From Lewinellaceae bacterium (lineage in GTDB: Bacteria > Bacteroidota > Bacteroidia > Chitinophagales > Saprospiraceae): 53,620 bases of DNA. The stretch covers positions 1 to 53,620 of the forward strand of contig JADJSY010000052.1 in the NCBI GenBank assembly GCA_016711435.1. The letters are read 5' to 3'. Made by a program: the position numbers and the translations under genes. Shown here in pieces: positions 43,871 through 51,656 of the stretch; position 1 is the first letter of the stretch; the number at the start of each line of letters is the position of its first letter. The notes under the pieces were generated by a model. That model did no database searches. It was given only the letters and a program-made list of their open reading frames with translations, and was not told the DNA's origin.

Positions 43871-44476
43871 ATGGTACAAGCAAATAAAGCAACAACCAAC
43901 GAACTAGTCGCCCAACTACAGGCAAAAAACACCGAGGCTTTTGCCACTTTATACGACGACTATGCTGCTGTACTCTTTGGGATTGTCTGTAACATCGTTC
44001 CCGACAAAGCCGCCGCAGAAGACCTTCTCCAAGACATTTTCGTCAAAATCTGGAAGCATATCGGTTCTTACGACCCGGAAAAAGGCAGATTGTTCACTTG
44101 GCTTTTGAACATTACCCGCAATACCTGCAAAGATTATTTGCGCAGTAAGCAATATCGGAACCAACGACGGACTATCATCGGTGAGCAAGCGCATATTCAT
44201 ATCAGTATTACGCCCGGACAGGTCACCTGCCAGGATGAAAGTTGGGATATCCAACACATCATCGAAAGCATTCATCCCAAATACCGGGAGATTATTCATT
44301 GGGTTTATATCTGCGGATACACCCAGGAAAAAGTGGCTGCCATGCTCAATATTCCCCTCGGCACTGTCAAAACACGGAGTCGAATGGCCATTAAACAACT
44401 CCGGGCGATTTATGGTGATGGATTTTCTGTAGAGCACAACAGCAATTTGTGCGTTTCCCAAATGTGCGACGTTTAA
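43871..44476 (+). CDS. ECF-type RNA polymerase sigma factor
   Basis: The frame opens at 43811, but the promoter at 43782-43813 places transcription after that, so ATG 43871 is the true start (about 201 residues). Region 2 shows TLYDDYAAVLFGIVCNIVPD and the LQDIFVKIWKHIGSYDPEKG motif, then GRLFTWLLNITRNTCKDYLR. Region 4 has IHPKYREIIHWVYICGYTQE and KVAAMLNIPLGTVKTRSRMA. In most ECF groups an anti-sigma factor gene follows. Here there is none, only a large palindrome. The extension after MAIKQLRAIYGDG is short and unusual (VEHNSNLCVSQMCDV). Confidence 0.92.
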   Translation: MVQANKATTNELVAQLQAKNTEAFATLYDDYAAVLFGIVCNIVPDKAAAEDLLQDIFVKIWKHIGSYDPEKGRLFTWLLNITRNTCKDYLRSKQYRNQRRTIIGEQAHIHISITPGQVTCQDESWDIQHIIESIHPKYREIIHWVYICGYTQEKVAAMLNIPLGTVKTRSRMAIKQLRAIYGDGFSVEHNSNLCVSQMCDV

Positions 44477-44526
44477 GAAGCATTTTTGTCAATATCCCAC
44501 TCAACCCAAGCCGGCGCCGCCTCAGT

Positions 44527-44637
44527 GGTCGTAAGACCAGCGCACGGCGGCAACGCTTGGCTTATCAACAAACTAAAGCCATTGGTTATCACTCATTATT
44601 GATCCAAGCGTTACTGCCGTGCGCGGGTCTTACGACC
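44527..44637. repeat. 34-bp inverted repeat after the sigma factor gene
   Basis: GGTCGTAAGACCAGCGCACG and 14 more bases (44527-44560) pair with 44604-44637 at 31 of 34 positions around a 43-base loop. It lies 51 bases downstream of the sigma gene stop. It has the size of a cruciform or a MITE and no coding frame. Confidence 0.85.
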
Positions 44638-44689
44638 CCGCACATGTCTAACGCCGCTATTCCAAGCGCATTAAGTGTTTATTTTACAA

Positions 44690-44729
44690 TAAAAAATCCC
44701 GAACTTTTCTTCAGTGAAAAATTCGGGAT
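44690..44729 (-). terminator. Rho-independent terminator, minus strand
   Basis: ATCCCGAA (44696-44703) and TTCGGGAT (44722-44729) form an 8-base stem. On the minus strand it is followed by TTTTTT. It lies 31 bases after the stop of the T9SS gene at 44760. Confidence 0.8.
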
Positions 44730-44759
44730 GATAACTCATGTCCATTTATACAACAAAAA

Positions 44760-45494
44760 TCAGTTCTGCTTCACAAACTTGCCTTTCCAATTTGGGAAAG
44801 CACTTAGTTTAAGTATGTACATACCATCAGATAAGTCTGTTACATTCAATTCCTGTTGATTATTTCCTTCGCTCCAATTGACACTCCGGACCAGTTGCCC
44901 GTGCATGTTATACAATTCCAGTCTGGCGTCCTCTAAAACAGCAGATTGAGCAATAACAAAAATACGGGTTGTCGCCAGGGAGGGGCTGATCTGCACATCT
45001 GTTTGTTTGTCGATATCCGTCACATCCACACTGCCGTCAGAGGTTAATAATACGCCATCTGCAAGGTATTCCAGACTGAAATTAGGCGGCATATTTACCT
45101 GTGAAAAAGTGCCTGTGAACGAACCGCTGGTTTGGATGACTTTGATACTGCCATTCAGGCTTAGCCCCTCCGGCACCAATACATTCAAAACGGCGCCTGC
45201 GCTCATGTTTCCATTGACCAGCAATTGATCGTATTCGCCTGTATTATTGCCTTCTACTTCTATTTCGACCATCGAAGGTGCTATCAGGTTGTCTTCAATG
45301 CTCAGGATTCCGGGAGAACAACCGGGCGCCACAGCGCCTTCGTTGGTAAATCCTGCGTTAAAAGTGTAAGAGCCTTGCCCCTTAAATATGCCGGTCGATT
45401 GATTGATAAATGGCACATTGAATACCATTTGAATCGGTTGATTGCCACAAATGGAAAAAATACCTTCATTGGTAAAAGCCGTAAAACCGTCCAT
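44760..45494 (-). CDS. Beta-helix T9SS surface protein, C-terminal part (frameshifted)
   Basis: This continues the gene that begins at 47569. The first residues (MDGFTAFTNEGIFSICGNQP) are mid-protein, so the apparent start codon at 45494 is internal. The part holds FKGQGSYTFNAGFTNEGAVA and PGCSPGILSIEDNL, the same closing segment as in the giant repeat protein at 10629, then a T9SS sorting domain (ISPSLATTRIFVIAQ to FPNWKGKFVKQN). The frame joins the previous part about codon 690 at the AAGAAG near 45500, where one base is missing. The joined protein would have about 930 residues. Confidence 0.8.
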   Translation of the reverse strand: MDGFTAFTNEGIFSICGNQPIQMVFNVPFINQSTGIFKGQGSYTFNAGFTNEGAVAPGCSPGILSIEDNLIAPSMVEIEVEGNNTGEYDQLLVNGNMSAGAVLNVLVPEGLSLNGSIKVIQTSGSFTGTFSQVNMPPNFSLEYLADGVLLTSDGSVDVTDIDKQTDVQISPSLATTRIFVIAQSAVLEDARLELYNMHGQLVRSVNWSEGNNQQELNVTDLSDGMYILKLSAFPNWKGKFVKQN

Positions 45495-47569
45495 GATGAC
45501 ATCTTCTTCGGAAATGTGATTTCAAGAATACCACCCGCCAATGTGACATTGCCCAGATTGGTGAAAGGCGCAGAAATAACCGGTCGTTTATTCCTTTCCT
45601 GAATAAACAATTGTGCATCTGCGAAAATATTCAACGGTACATCCATGGCGCCACCGTTCCAGTTCATGGCATTGCCAATGCGCAAATTGCCGCTACCCTC
45701 CACATCGGTATCTTCCAGTTCCAGCACCGTAGCAGGTTGAAAAGTAGTGTTCAGTCGGATCCGTGCATTTTTAAATACATATTGGGCGGCAGGTGGCAAC
45801 ACAACAGATGTTTCCAGGGCGCCTTCAGAGACGATAAAATTTGAAATATTATTCAGAATAGCGCCCTGTTGAAAGGTTGTTTTACCATAAACAACGGATA
45901 ATTCACTCAGGCCCGCGGTTTGGGAGCCATTGTAAAAGATGCTGCCGGAGAAAGTGTTTTGCAAACTCAATTGGCTGCCAGGCTGACCGATCAGGGCGTT
46001 TTTTTGTGCAAAATCACCGGAAATAACCAATTTGTGGTTGGCGCCCATATTAATGACGCCGTTGTTTTCCAGGGTGGCCATAAAAGTGCTTAAACTGGAA
46101 TTCAAATTCAGTATGCCGTTGTTGCGTACATTCACTTCAGGGACAGCTGTATTGCTGTAACCCAAAACGATTACCGAATCTGCAGTAATATTCCAGGTTC
46201 CGTTGTTGAGGATGCCGGGAGCGGAGGAGCCGATTAATCCTCCTTTTTGAACACACGCTATGGTTCCATTATTGATTAAGTTGGAGACGCCCAGCGAATG
46301 AACCGTTAAAACAGTGTTGGCACTCAACGCGACTCCGACATATCCGCCAAAATAACCTGAAGTGGCAGTCAGATCGGGGGTGTCAAAAGAGATATTGCAG
46401 TTTCCATCAAATGAGCCACCTTGCAAAAGAAAGGTTCCGGTAAAGTTTTGATCAATATTGGTGAAAACGGATGCCTGGATTTCATAGTCAGCAGCGGATG
46501 GTAAGGTTGTATTCAGGTTGACAATGCCCAAATTGAAAACAAAACGTTGAATAGCGGCAATATTGCAGCCGTTGCTCAACGTCAACGTACTCGAGTTACT
46601 TGTTTTTAACGTGGGTACATCGATGGAAGAGCCACTGTTTATAGTCGTGCCGGTATCATGATAATTGCCAATAATTTCCAGCACAGAACCGGAAGGACCG
46701 TTTATGATTCCCTTGTGATCCAGGGCCAATAAGGATAATGTTGTTGGTCCGCTCATGTTAATCGTCCCGGTATTAACGATTCTTTTCGTCAGGGCGAGGC
46801 TGACCACATTTGGCGCTAATTCAATGGTACCTGAATTGTAAACGAGTGAATCCTGGAAAAAACCTTCAAAACTTAAGGTCTCATCCTCAACGCTGATGTT
46901 CCAAAGCCCTTCGTTGATGATAGGTCCGTTGACGGATTTGAGTTGGCCGGCTTGCCAGTTCAAAGTTCCTTTATTGACTACTCTTCCAATGCTTACCGGC
47001 AAATCCGGGCTATTGATCTGGAGTACAGCACCGGGATTAATAAGTACAAATGCATTCAGGTTGCCTTCTTTCTGCGTGAGGGTACCGTTAATGATGACTT
47101 TCATGCCTGAAAAAGATTGGGCTTCCATCACCAGGTTGCCATTAACCACCAGGTCATCATAAAAAGTAATTCCCGTGTAAGGGGTTGAAAAATTTTCATC
47201 GGTCAGGGAGGCATTTGCTCCAGCCGCAATCACCAGGCGCATTTGCCAGAACATGGGGTAACGGACATCCAGGTTTTCGGTAACGGTTAATGTCCCCGGA
47301 CCAAAAATATAGGCTAATCTGCTGACCGTAAAGGACTTAACGGTGATGTCGCCCAGCGTGTTCAAGTAAGTAGTTGCAACGCCATTGATAATCACGTCAT
47401 CATTCGCACCGGGCACGCCATTCGGCTGCCAGGAAGTCGGATCAGACCAGTTAACGGAGTCATTACCACCTGTATTGAGGGTGTAAGTTGTGGCGGATAC
47501 GCGCATTTGAGCGCATAACAGGAGGCCCAGGAAGGCGAGGCCTTTCCAATAGTTGTAGTGAGATGGCAT
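45302..47569 (-). CDS. Beta-helix T9SS surface protein, N-terminal part (frameshifted)
   Basis: ATG 47569 and a signal peptide (about 1-27, ending RVSA). The first domain (YTLNTGGNDSVNWSDPTSWQ, PNGVPGANDDVIINGVATTY) has the same NWxxPTSW/VPGANDDVII logic as the module start of the protein at 10629. A long series of beta-helix turns follows with recurring NNGTI and NxGVINMG elements, all the way to TNLGNVTLAGGILEITFP. True coding in this frame ends near 45505; the rest, to 45302, is out-of-frame text. Role inferred: a secreted, surface-attached helix protein. Confidence 0.82.
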   Translation of the reverse strand: MPSHYNYWKGLAFLGLLLCAQMRVSATTYTLNTGGNDSVNWSDPTSWQPNGVPGANDDVIINGVATTYLNTLGDITVKSFTVSRLAYIFGPGTLTVTENLDVRYPMFWQMRLVIAAGANASLTDENFSTPYTGITFYDDLVVNGNLVMEAQSFSGMKVIINGTLTQKEGNLNAFVLINPGAVLQINSPDLPVSIGRVVNKGTLNWQAGQLKSVNGPIINEGLWNISVEDETLSFEGFFQDSLVYNSGTIELAPNVVSLALTKRIVNTGTINMSGPTTLSLLALDHKGIINGPSGSVLEIIGNYHDTGTTINSGSSIDVPTLKTSNSSTLTLSNGCNIAAIQRFVFNLGIVNLNTTLPSAADYEIQASVFTNIDQNFTGTFLLQGGSFDGNCNISFDTPDLTATSGYFGGYVGVALSANTVLTVHSLGVSNLINNGTIACVQKGGLIGSSAPGILNNGTWNITADSVIVLGYSNTAVPEVNVRNNGILNLNSSLSTFMATLENNGVINMGANHKLVISGDFAQKNALIGQPGSQLSLQNTFSGSIFYNGSQTAGLSELSVVYGKTTFQQGAILNNISNFIVSEGALETSVVLPPAAQYVFKNARIRLNTTFQPATVLELEDTDVEGSGNLRIGNAMNWNGGAMDVPLNIFADAQLFIQERNKRPVISAPFTNLGNVTLAGGILEITFPKKMSSWTVLRLLPMKVFFPFVAINRFKWYSMCHLSINRPAYLRGKALTLLTQDLPTKALWRPVVLPES

Positions 47570-47706
47570 AATTAAAATTTTTAAGTTTTAATGGAAACAT
47601 GCCAGTCACCCGCCGGTTTTTGTTTTCTATTTTTTCTGGAATCTTTCTTCGTTTAGGCTATATTTAGACAAATGCCGGAATTGTGGACGCGGGTCTGTTC
47701 ATTCAG

Positions 47707-49005
47707 TCATTCTTTAAAAAATTTCCCTAAATACGTACCGTGTCGATTCAAAACTTTAATAATATAAAGCCCGGAAGGTAAAAATTGCACATCTATTTCA
47801 TTTTCAGTAATATGCCGTTCGAGCACAATTTGCCCGGCGACGTTCAGGATTTGGACAGCGTTTTGGGAATTTGAAACAATAGCGCCGTCAAGTTTCAAAA
47901 CATCGCGCACTGGATTTCCGATAATAGGAAGTGGCGCGAATTGCGATTGTTGAAAATCGAGGAGACCGTTCGTCTGGCAAGTGAAAATATCCACATTTGA
48001 AAGCACCGAAGTGAAATTGTAGCCGCCTGCGGAGAACAATTGATTGTCACTGCTCGCCACTGCGTGGTTGACCACGGCGTTGGAAAGTTCGTCGGTTGCC
48101 CAAGTTCCGGCGTTTGCATCATAAATATCAACCCGGGAACTCGCAGTTGTCCACTGCCCAGCGGCAACATGGAATGTACCGCCACCGGCAAAATAGGCTT
48201 TTCCACAAACCGTCGTAAAGGAATTCAAAAAAGAACGCGGTTCGGAGAGATTTGCGAGCGACCATTGGCCGGTGGACAAGTTGTAAATATCCACCCGGTC
48301 AGAAGTGATATCGTTTTGGTCTTCACCGCCTGCGATGATGATTTCATTGTTCAACGCAACCACGGCGGTGAGTCCACGATTCTCGGGAAGCGAAAGGCTC
48401 GTTCGCGTGTTGTTATTTGTGTGAAAAATATCCATCCAATGATCGCCGACGAAAACAACATCGTCGCCCGAAACCACTGCGCGCACACCGCCCGGGTACG
48501 TCATCATATCCACCGACCACGTATTGGTATTCAAATCCAGTATATCAATCTGTGCGTCGTTCACGCCGAGGTCTACATTGACGCCGCCTGCGAAATATAC
48601 CTTGTTATTATGGCTGACCGCTGCGACAGCAAATTTTGCAGCCGATAATTCATGCGTACTGCTTGTGAGCGTGGCGGTGTCTATGATATCCACGCGTGAA
48701 TAATGTTGAAAGTTGCCAAAATTAACGCCGCCGGCAAAAAAAACTTTTCCTCCACCGGCTGTCGCGCCTGCAAAAATGCGCGCAACAGAAAGGTTTAATT
48801 GTGTCCATTCGCCTGTGCTTCGGTTGTAGATTTCAATTTTATTGGAGACGAGGGTGTTCGTGGCGCCACCGCCGAACCAAACGCTATTTCCGTAACCGAT
48901 GGCCGCCAATTGGACTTTTTCTGTGGGCATAGCACTACTCGACCATTGGCCCCATGAACTGAATACGAACAGCATAAAACTATACAAGAGGATTGCTTTT
49001 TTCAT
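47707..49005 (-). CDS. Exported Kelch-repeat protein with T9SS tail
   Basis: The frame runs from 49152, but the ATG at 49005 gives the natural start (MKKAILLYSFMLFVFSSWGQ signal peptide). The residues before it translate a repeat element. About 432 residues carry six Kelch-like blades: YGNSVWFGGGATNTLVSNKI, GGKVFFAGGVNFGNFQHYSR, NNKVYFAGGVNVDLGV, GDDVVFVGDHWMDIF, NNEIIIAGGEDQNDITSDRV and CGKAYFAGGGTFHVAAG, each followed by xVDIYDxxTxxW. A T9SS tail (APLPIIGNPVRDVLKL to GTYLGKFFKE) ends it. It is probably secreted to the surface, with a propeller that binds protein or sugar. Confidence 0.9.
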   Translation of the reverse strand: MKKAILLYSFMLFVFSSWGQWSSSAMPTEKVQLAAIGYGNSVWFGGGATNTLVSNKIEIYNRSTGEWTQLNLSVARIFAGATAGGGKVFFAGGVNFGNFQHYSRVDIIDTATLTSSTHELSAAKFAVAAVSHNNKVYFAGGVNVDLGVNDAQIDILDLNTNTWSVDMMTYPGGVRAVVSGDDVVFVGDHWMDIFHTNNNTRTSLSLPENRGLTAVVALNNEIIIAGGEDQNDITSDRVDIYNLSTGQWSLANLSEPRSFLNSFTTVCGKAYFAGGGTFHVAAGQWTTASSRVDIYDANAGTWATDELSNAVVNHAVASSDNQLFSAGGYNFTSVLSNVDIFTCQTNGLLDFQQSQFAPLPIIGNPVRDVLKLDGAIVSNSQNAVQILNVAGQIVLERHITENEIDVQFLPSGLYIIKVLNRHGTYLGKFFKE

Positions 49006-49063
49006 TTTTGAATTTTTTGGATTTACGTTTATTGTAAGAATTTTGGAGGTGGGTGCTTGTTTT

Positions 49064-49191
49064 GCCTCGGCAGGTGTTCTTTCCGGCCTGGGAGGAGTTC
49101 TTTTTCTTCTTTTAAACCAAGGCCAGCCGCTGCACGGACATTTTCCAGGCACCCACGGGACTTTTGGGCGCCCTCGAACACCTGCCGAAGC
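49064..49191. repeat. Palindromic element enclosing a fragment of a third lipocalin-like copy
   Basis: The ends GCCTCGGCAGGTGTTC (49064-49079) and GAACACCTGCCGAAGC (49176-49191) pair with one mismatch and match the tips of the elements at 25284 and 26561. Inside, 49131-49173 on the minus strand reads SPVGAWKMSVQR, the first motif of the lipocalin-like proteins, with no rest of the gene. So a partial third copy lies trapped between the arms. Confidence 0.7.
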
Positions 49192-49232
49192 GAATAGAAA
49201 ACAGGCAAAGCCCGAAGAATAATGATTCTACC

Positions 49233-49607
49233 TCACCCTCGCTGCATCGTCATGACACCCTCCGGTCCTCCACGGTTGGCGCAGCCGTCGCTCACGCGGG
49301 TCATGGTCAGGGTATCGCCCTCGATCTTTAGGGTGTACACGCCTTGTGCGGTACAGTCGCTGCCTTCCGTATCCTGAATGGTCATTTTCCCGCCGTCTAA
49401 GGTGTATTTTCCCTTGTTTTCGATGGTGCCGTCGGCGCCGAAATCTACGGCGTAGGTGCCATCCGCTGATATGTCCACCTTCAGGGGTGTCATTTTTCCA
49501 TTTTCATCGGGAACGGACATTTTCCAGGCGCCCACCGGATTTTGGGCGATCAAGCCAAAGGGAAGCATGGCAAAAAAGGCAAGAAATAAAGGAATGAGTA
49601 CTTTCAT
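49233..49607 (-). CDS. Exported lipocalin-like protein, copy 2
   Basis: 124 residues, same length as the gene at 42312 and nearly identical after the signal peptide (NPVGAWKMSVPDENGKMTPL; the last 60 residues are the same). The N-terminal signal peptide differs slightly (MKVLIPLFLAFFAMLPFGLI). The upstream region is also shared with copy 1, but has about 100 extra bases (49636-49735) between the conserved leader and the TATTTTTG box at 49759-49766. Ligand and role unknown. Confidence 0.8.
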   Translation of the reverse strand: MKVLIPLFLAFFAMLPFGLIAQNPVGAWKMSVPDENGKMTPLKVDISADGTYAVDFGADGTIENKGKYTLDGGKMTIQDTEGSDCTAQGVYTLKIEGDTLTMTRVSDGCANRGGPEGVMTMQRG

Positions 49608-49635
49608 GGTTTGATTTTGTTTGGTGAGAGAGTGT

Positions 49636-49735
49636 ATACTTAAAGTTGAGTGGTTGAGTATGTTGAAAGTTGAGAAAGCATTGATAACCAGTGGGTTATT
49701 TCAACTTCTCGTTCAAAACCACTTTGTGTTGACTA
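49636..49735. repeat. 100-bp insertion in the leader of the second lipocalin-like gene
   Basis: Copy 1 reads AGTGTAAGTGG directly. Copy 2 reads AGTGTA, then 100 bases, then TAAGTGG, with a possible TA duplication. The insert has imperfect inverted halves rich in GTTGAGT / TCAACTT units. It looks like a small mobile element, and the two promoter regions serve as a before/after pair. Confidence 0.65.
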
Positions 49736-49758
49736 TAAGTGGTACGATATTTTGAGAT

Positions 49759-49766
49759 CAAAAATA
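49759..49766 (-). promoter_or_regulatory. Putative -7 box of the lipocalin-like gene (copy 2)
   Basis: TATTTTTG on the minus strand, conserved with copy 1 (42737-42744). Because of the inserted 100 bases, it lies about 150 bases from the start codon here. Confidence 0.4.
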
Positions 49767-50172
49767 CGGAAAATAGCGGTGCTTCGTGTGCGTTTCAATG
49801 TTGTATTCTTGGATATTCTACCCGAGGAGGCCAGAAATAGTGAAGAGTAGGCTGTGCGGTACGTGTAAACCGTTCTAAAATGATGATATTCATGCTTAAT
49901 ACTATGTGTTCTGACCAAGTATTCCGCACTCAGACCACGCTAATGTGTGCGTGGTCCGTAATGACACCCTGCTAAGGAGCAATCGGTGCCTATTTTATAG
50001 CGATTTGACTAACCCCCGCGCTTTAGCCGGGGGAATTGAAGAAACCAACCCCAACGGGGTTTTAACCCAAATCACTCATTTTGGGTTAAAACCCATCTGT
50101 GTTTGTCCCGTTTATTTCCCCCGGCTAAAGCGCGGGGTTAGTCAAATCGTGAATTTATTTTTTAAACGTTAA
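49767..50172. other. Intergenic region with palindromes between lipocalin-like and beta-lactamase genes
   Basis: No gene. A short perfect hairpin (GACCACGC at 49933-49940, GCGTGGTC at 49949-49956) and the large nested palindrome 50001-50149 fill most of it. The frame 49945-50172 on the plus strand only translates the palindrome. Confidence 0.6.
50001..50149. repeat. 149-bp nested palindrome
   Basis: Outer arms of 35 and 34 bases (50001-50035, CGATTTGACTAACCCCCGCG...; 50116-50149) pair with a single-base bulge. Inner arms GGGTTTTAACCCAAA (50057-50071) and TTTGGGTTAAAACCC (50080-50094) pair perfectly. Both are centred near 50075. It is a BIME/MITE-type element and sits 23 bases after the beta-lactamase gene end, so it may also act as its terminator. 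Confidence 0.88.
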
Positions 50173-50913
50173 TCAGCGGCGGTTTTTCTTTTTAAGTTCT
50201 TTTGCCATCACTAAGGAATGCTTCAGTGAATGTATGTTTTTCCAATCGCTATGCGCTATGACAATAAACTTTGGTTTTCGGCATTTTTTCTGAACTCTTT
50301 TTAGTGTAGGTGCATATTCCGTTACGTTTGCATCGCCTAAGTACCCCAGGTTTTCATCATCAACTCCTTTTATCAGGCATCCACCATAAAGAATTTTTTC
50401 TTTTTTAAACCAGATCACAATATTGTCCGCAGTATGTCCTTGTCCCGGGTAATACGTCTCAAAAGAATATTGTCCAACCTGAAAGACAGTATCCTTTGCC
50501 ATTAAAAATTCGGCCCTTTTTTTATTGTTCTGCTTACTCAATTCATCTGTAAGAACGGTGGTGTAGGTCTTAATTCCTTGTTGCCTGTAATATTCCAGTC
50601 CTGCTGTTTTGTCGCTATGCCAATGGGTTGCAAAACACAATACCACCATTTCTTTGTGTTTTAATTGTATACTGTCAAGCAATGCTTGAAATTGTGTGGT
50701 ATCCCAGGGTGTATCAAACAAAACAACGCCGTTTTTGGTGACAAGATACATCCCGTTTGCAGGTATCTGACTTCCCTCATATACATTGTAAGTGGTGTAA
50801 ATGTAAAAGTCTCCTGTTAAATGGGAGATTTTAAGTTTCGCTTGTTCTGCCTGTCCGAAAACATCGGTCAGCGCAAGTATACATGTTATGGTCAGGATAA
50901 TTGTGCGCATCAA
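50173..50913 (-). CDS. Subclass B1 metallo-beta-lactamase
   Basis: 246 residues, normal for subclass B1. Signal peptide MMRTIILTITCILALTDVFG. All zinc ligands are present: HWHSD (His97, His99, Asp101), GQGHTADN (His160), GGCLIKG (Cys179) and IAHSDW (His221). The loop after strand one is NVYEGSQIPANGMYLVTKNG, as in chromosomal Bacteroidota enzymes. It hydrolyses beta-lactams, carbapenems included in most relatives, in the periplasm. Two bases separate it from the upstream TfoX-like gene, so they form an operon. No mobile element directly carries it, so it is probably a resident gene. Whether it is active or expressed is not known. Confidence 0.93.
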   Translation of the reverse strand: MMRTIILTITCILALTDVFGQAEQAKLKISHLTGDFYIYTTYNVYEGSQIPANGMYLVTKNGVVLFDTPWDTTQFQALLDSIQLKHKEMVVLCFATHWHSDKTAGLEYYRQQGIKTYTTVLTDELSKQNNKKRAEFLMAKDTVFQVGQYSFETYYPGQGHTADNIVIWFKKEKILYGGCLIKGVDDENLGYLGDANVTEYAPTLKRVQKKCRKPKFIVIAHSDWKNIHSLKHSLVMAKELKKKNRR

Positions 50914-50915
50914 AG

Positions 50916-51242
50916 TTATGACTTTTTCTTTTTCGGTTTAGGTGCTGGCAATTCATTTACTGATATTCTAACTAATTCACTTAACCATTCGCTGTCTTCA
51001 ATTTTATCTTCTATTAAAAAACTTGGCTTTGCTCCTTCGTATGGAGGTGCTTCAACAACATTTCCTATAAACTTTCGCCCTGAATTTGTTGGCTTAATAA
51101 ATAGTTTATTGTCACATATTAGCCCAAATAGTTTTTCGTCTGAATAAATGCCGTATCCACCAAACATCTTTTTGGCAGTTATTTCTCCTGAATTTTTGAT
51201 TTGTTCTAATACAAAATCTACAAATTTTATGTCGGATGCCAT
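50916..51242 (-). CDS. TfoX/Sxy N-terminal domain protein
   Basis: 108 residues: the TfoX_N signature FVLEQIKNSGEITAKKMFGG, YGIYSDEKLFGLICDNKLFI, PTNSGRKFI and a helical end with a lysine-rich tail (KPKKKKS). In gamma-proteobacteria Sxy/TfoX is a competence regulator. Short single-domain relatives like this one are widespread and of unknown function. It precedes the metallo-beta-lactamase gene in the same direction with a two-base gap and is probably translated from the same mRNA. Cytoplasmic, no signal peptide. Confidence 0.9.
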   Translation of the reverse strand: MASDIKFVDFVLEQIKNSGEITAKKMFGGYGIYSDEKLFGLICDNKLFIKPTNSGRKFIGNVVEAPPYEGAKPSFLIEDKIEDSEWLSELVRISVNELPAPKPKKKKS

Positions 51243-51311
51243 TGGTTAGTCTTTTAGTTGAAAGTGAGGATTGTAAATCAAGCCTTCAATCATCGCCATA
51301 CCAAAAATGGG

Positions 51312-51494
51312 TCAGAAGTGGTTTGGCATGATAACAAATCCATACACCCAAACGCTCTGCTCATTGACTAAATACTATAGCGAATCGGTTATGATTCGTT
51401 TATACTTGTCCGGTTGGAGCAAGCGTTTCCACTTGATAACGGTAGCCGTGGTGAAGTACAGATGGAGGCACCTGCATTGAAAATCGAAGCGCAT
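51312..51494 (-). pseudogene. Remnant of a second RAYT / IS200-like transposase
   Basis: One frame reads HLYFTTATVIKWKRLLQPDK and YKRIITDSL, then a TAG. In the same frame it goes on YLVNEQSVWVYGFVIMPNHF, where the second histidine of the HUH motif would follow, but a TGA comes instead (51312-51314). The rest of the gene (catalytic tyrosine helix) is missing. This belongs to the RAYT family, but a different subgroup from the copy at 33094. It is decayed, not merely frameshifted. Confidence 0.72.
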
Positions 51495-51588
51495 ATGAAT
51501 GGGATTATTCGTTCAACAAGATTATGGTTTTTCAGGCATTTTCAGCATTATTTTTATTCATTTTTTTCTGATTGTATCCTTGGATAAG

Positions 51589-51646
51589 GAACATGGCTGC
51601 ACACCGCCGTGATTAGTGAGCGGTTGACAGCTATGCAGAGTTCGCT
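51589..51646 (-). repeat. attC-like hairpin element
   Basis: On the minus strand AGCGAACTCTGCATAGCTGT, then a CCGCTCACTAATCACGGCGG core and GTGCAGCCATGT. The CATAGCTG / CAGCCATG arms pair with one mismatch. It starts 10 bases after the stop of the T9SS pseudogene at 51657. It is very like the half element at the window start. Confidence 0.55.
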
Positions 51647-51656
51647 GATTTTCTAT

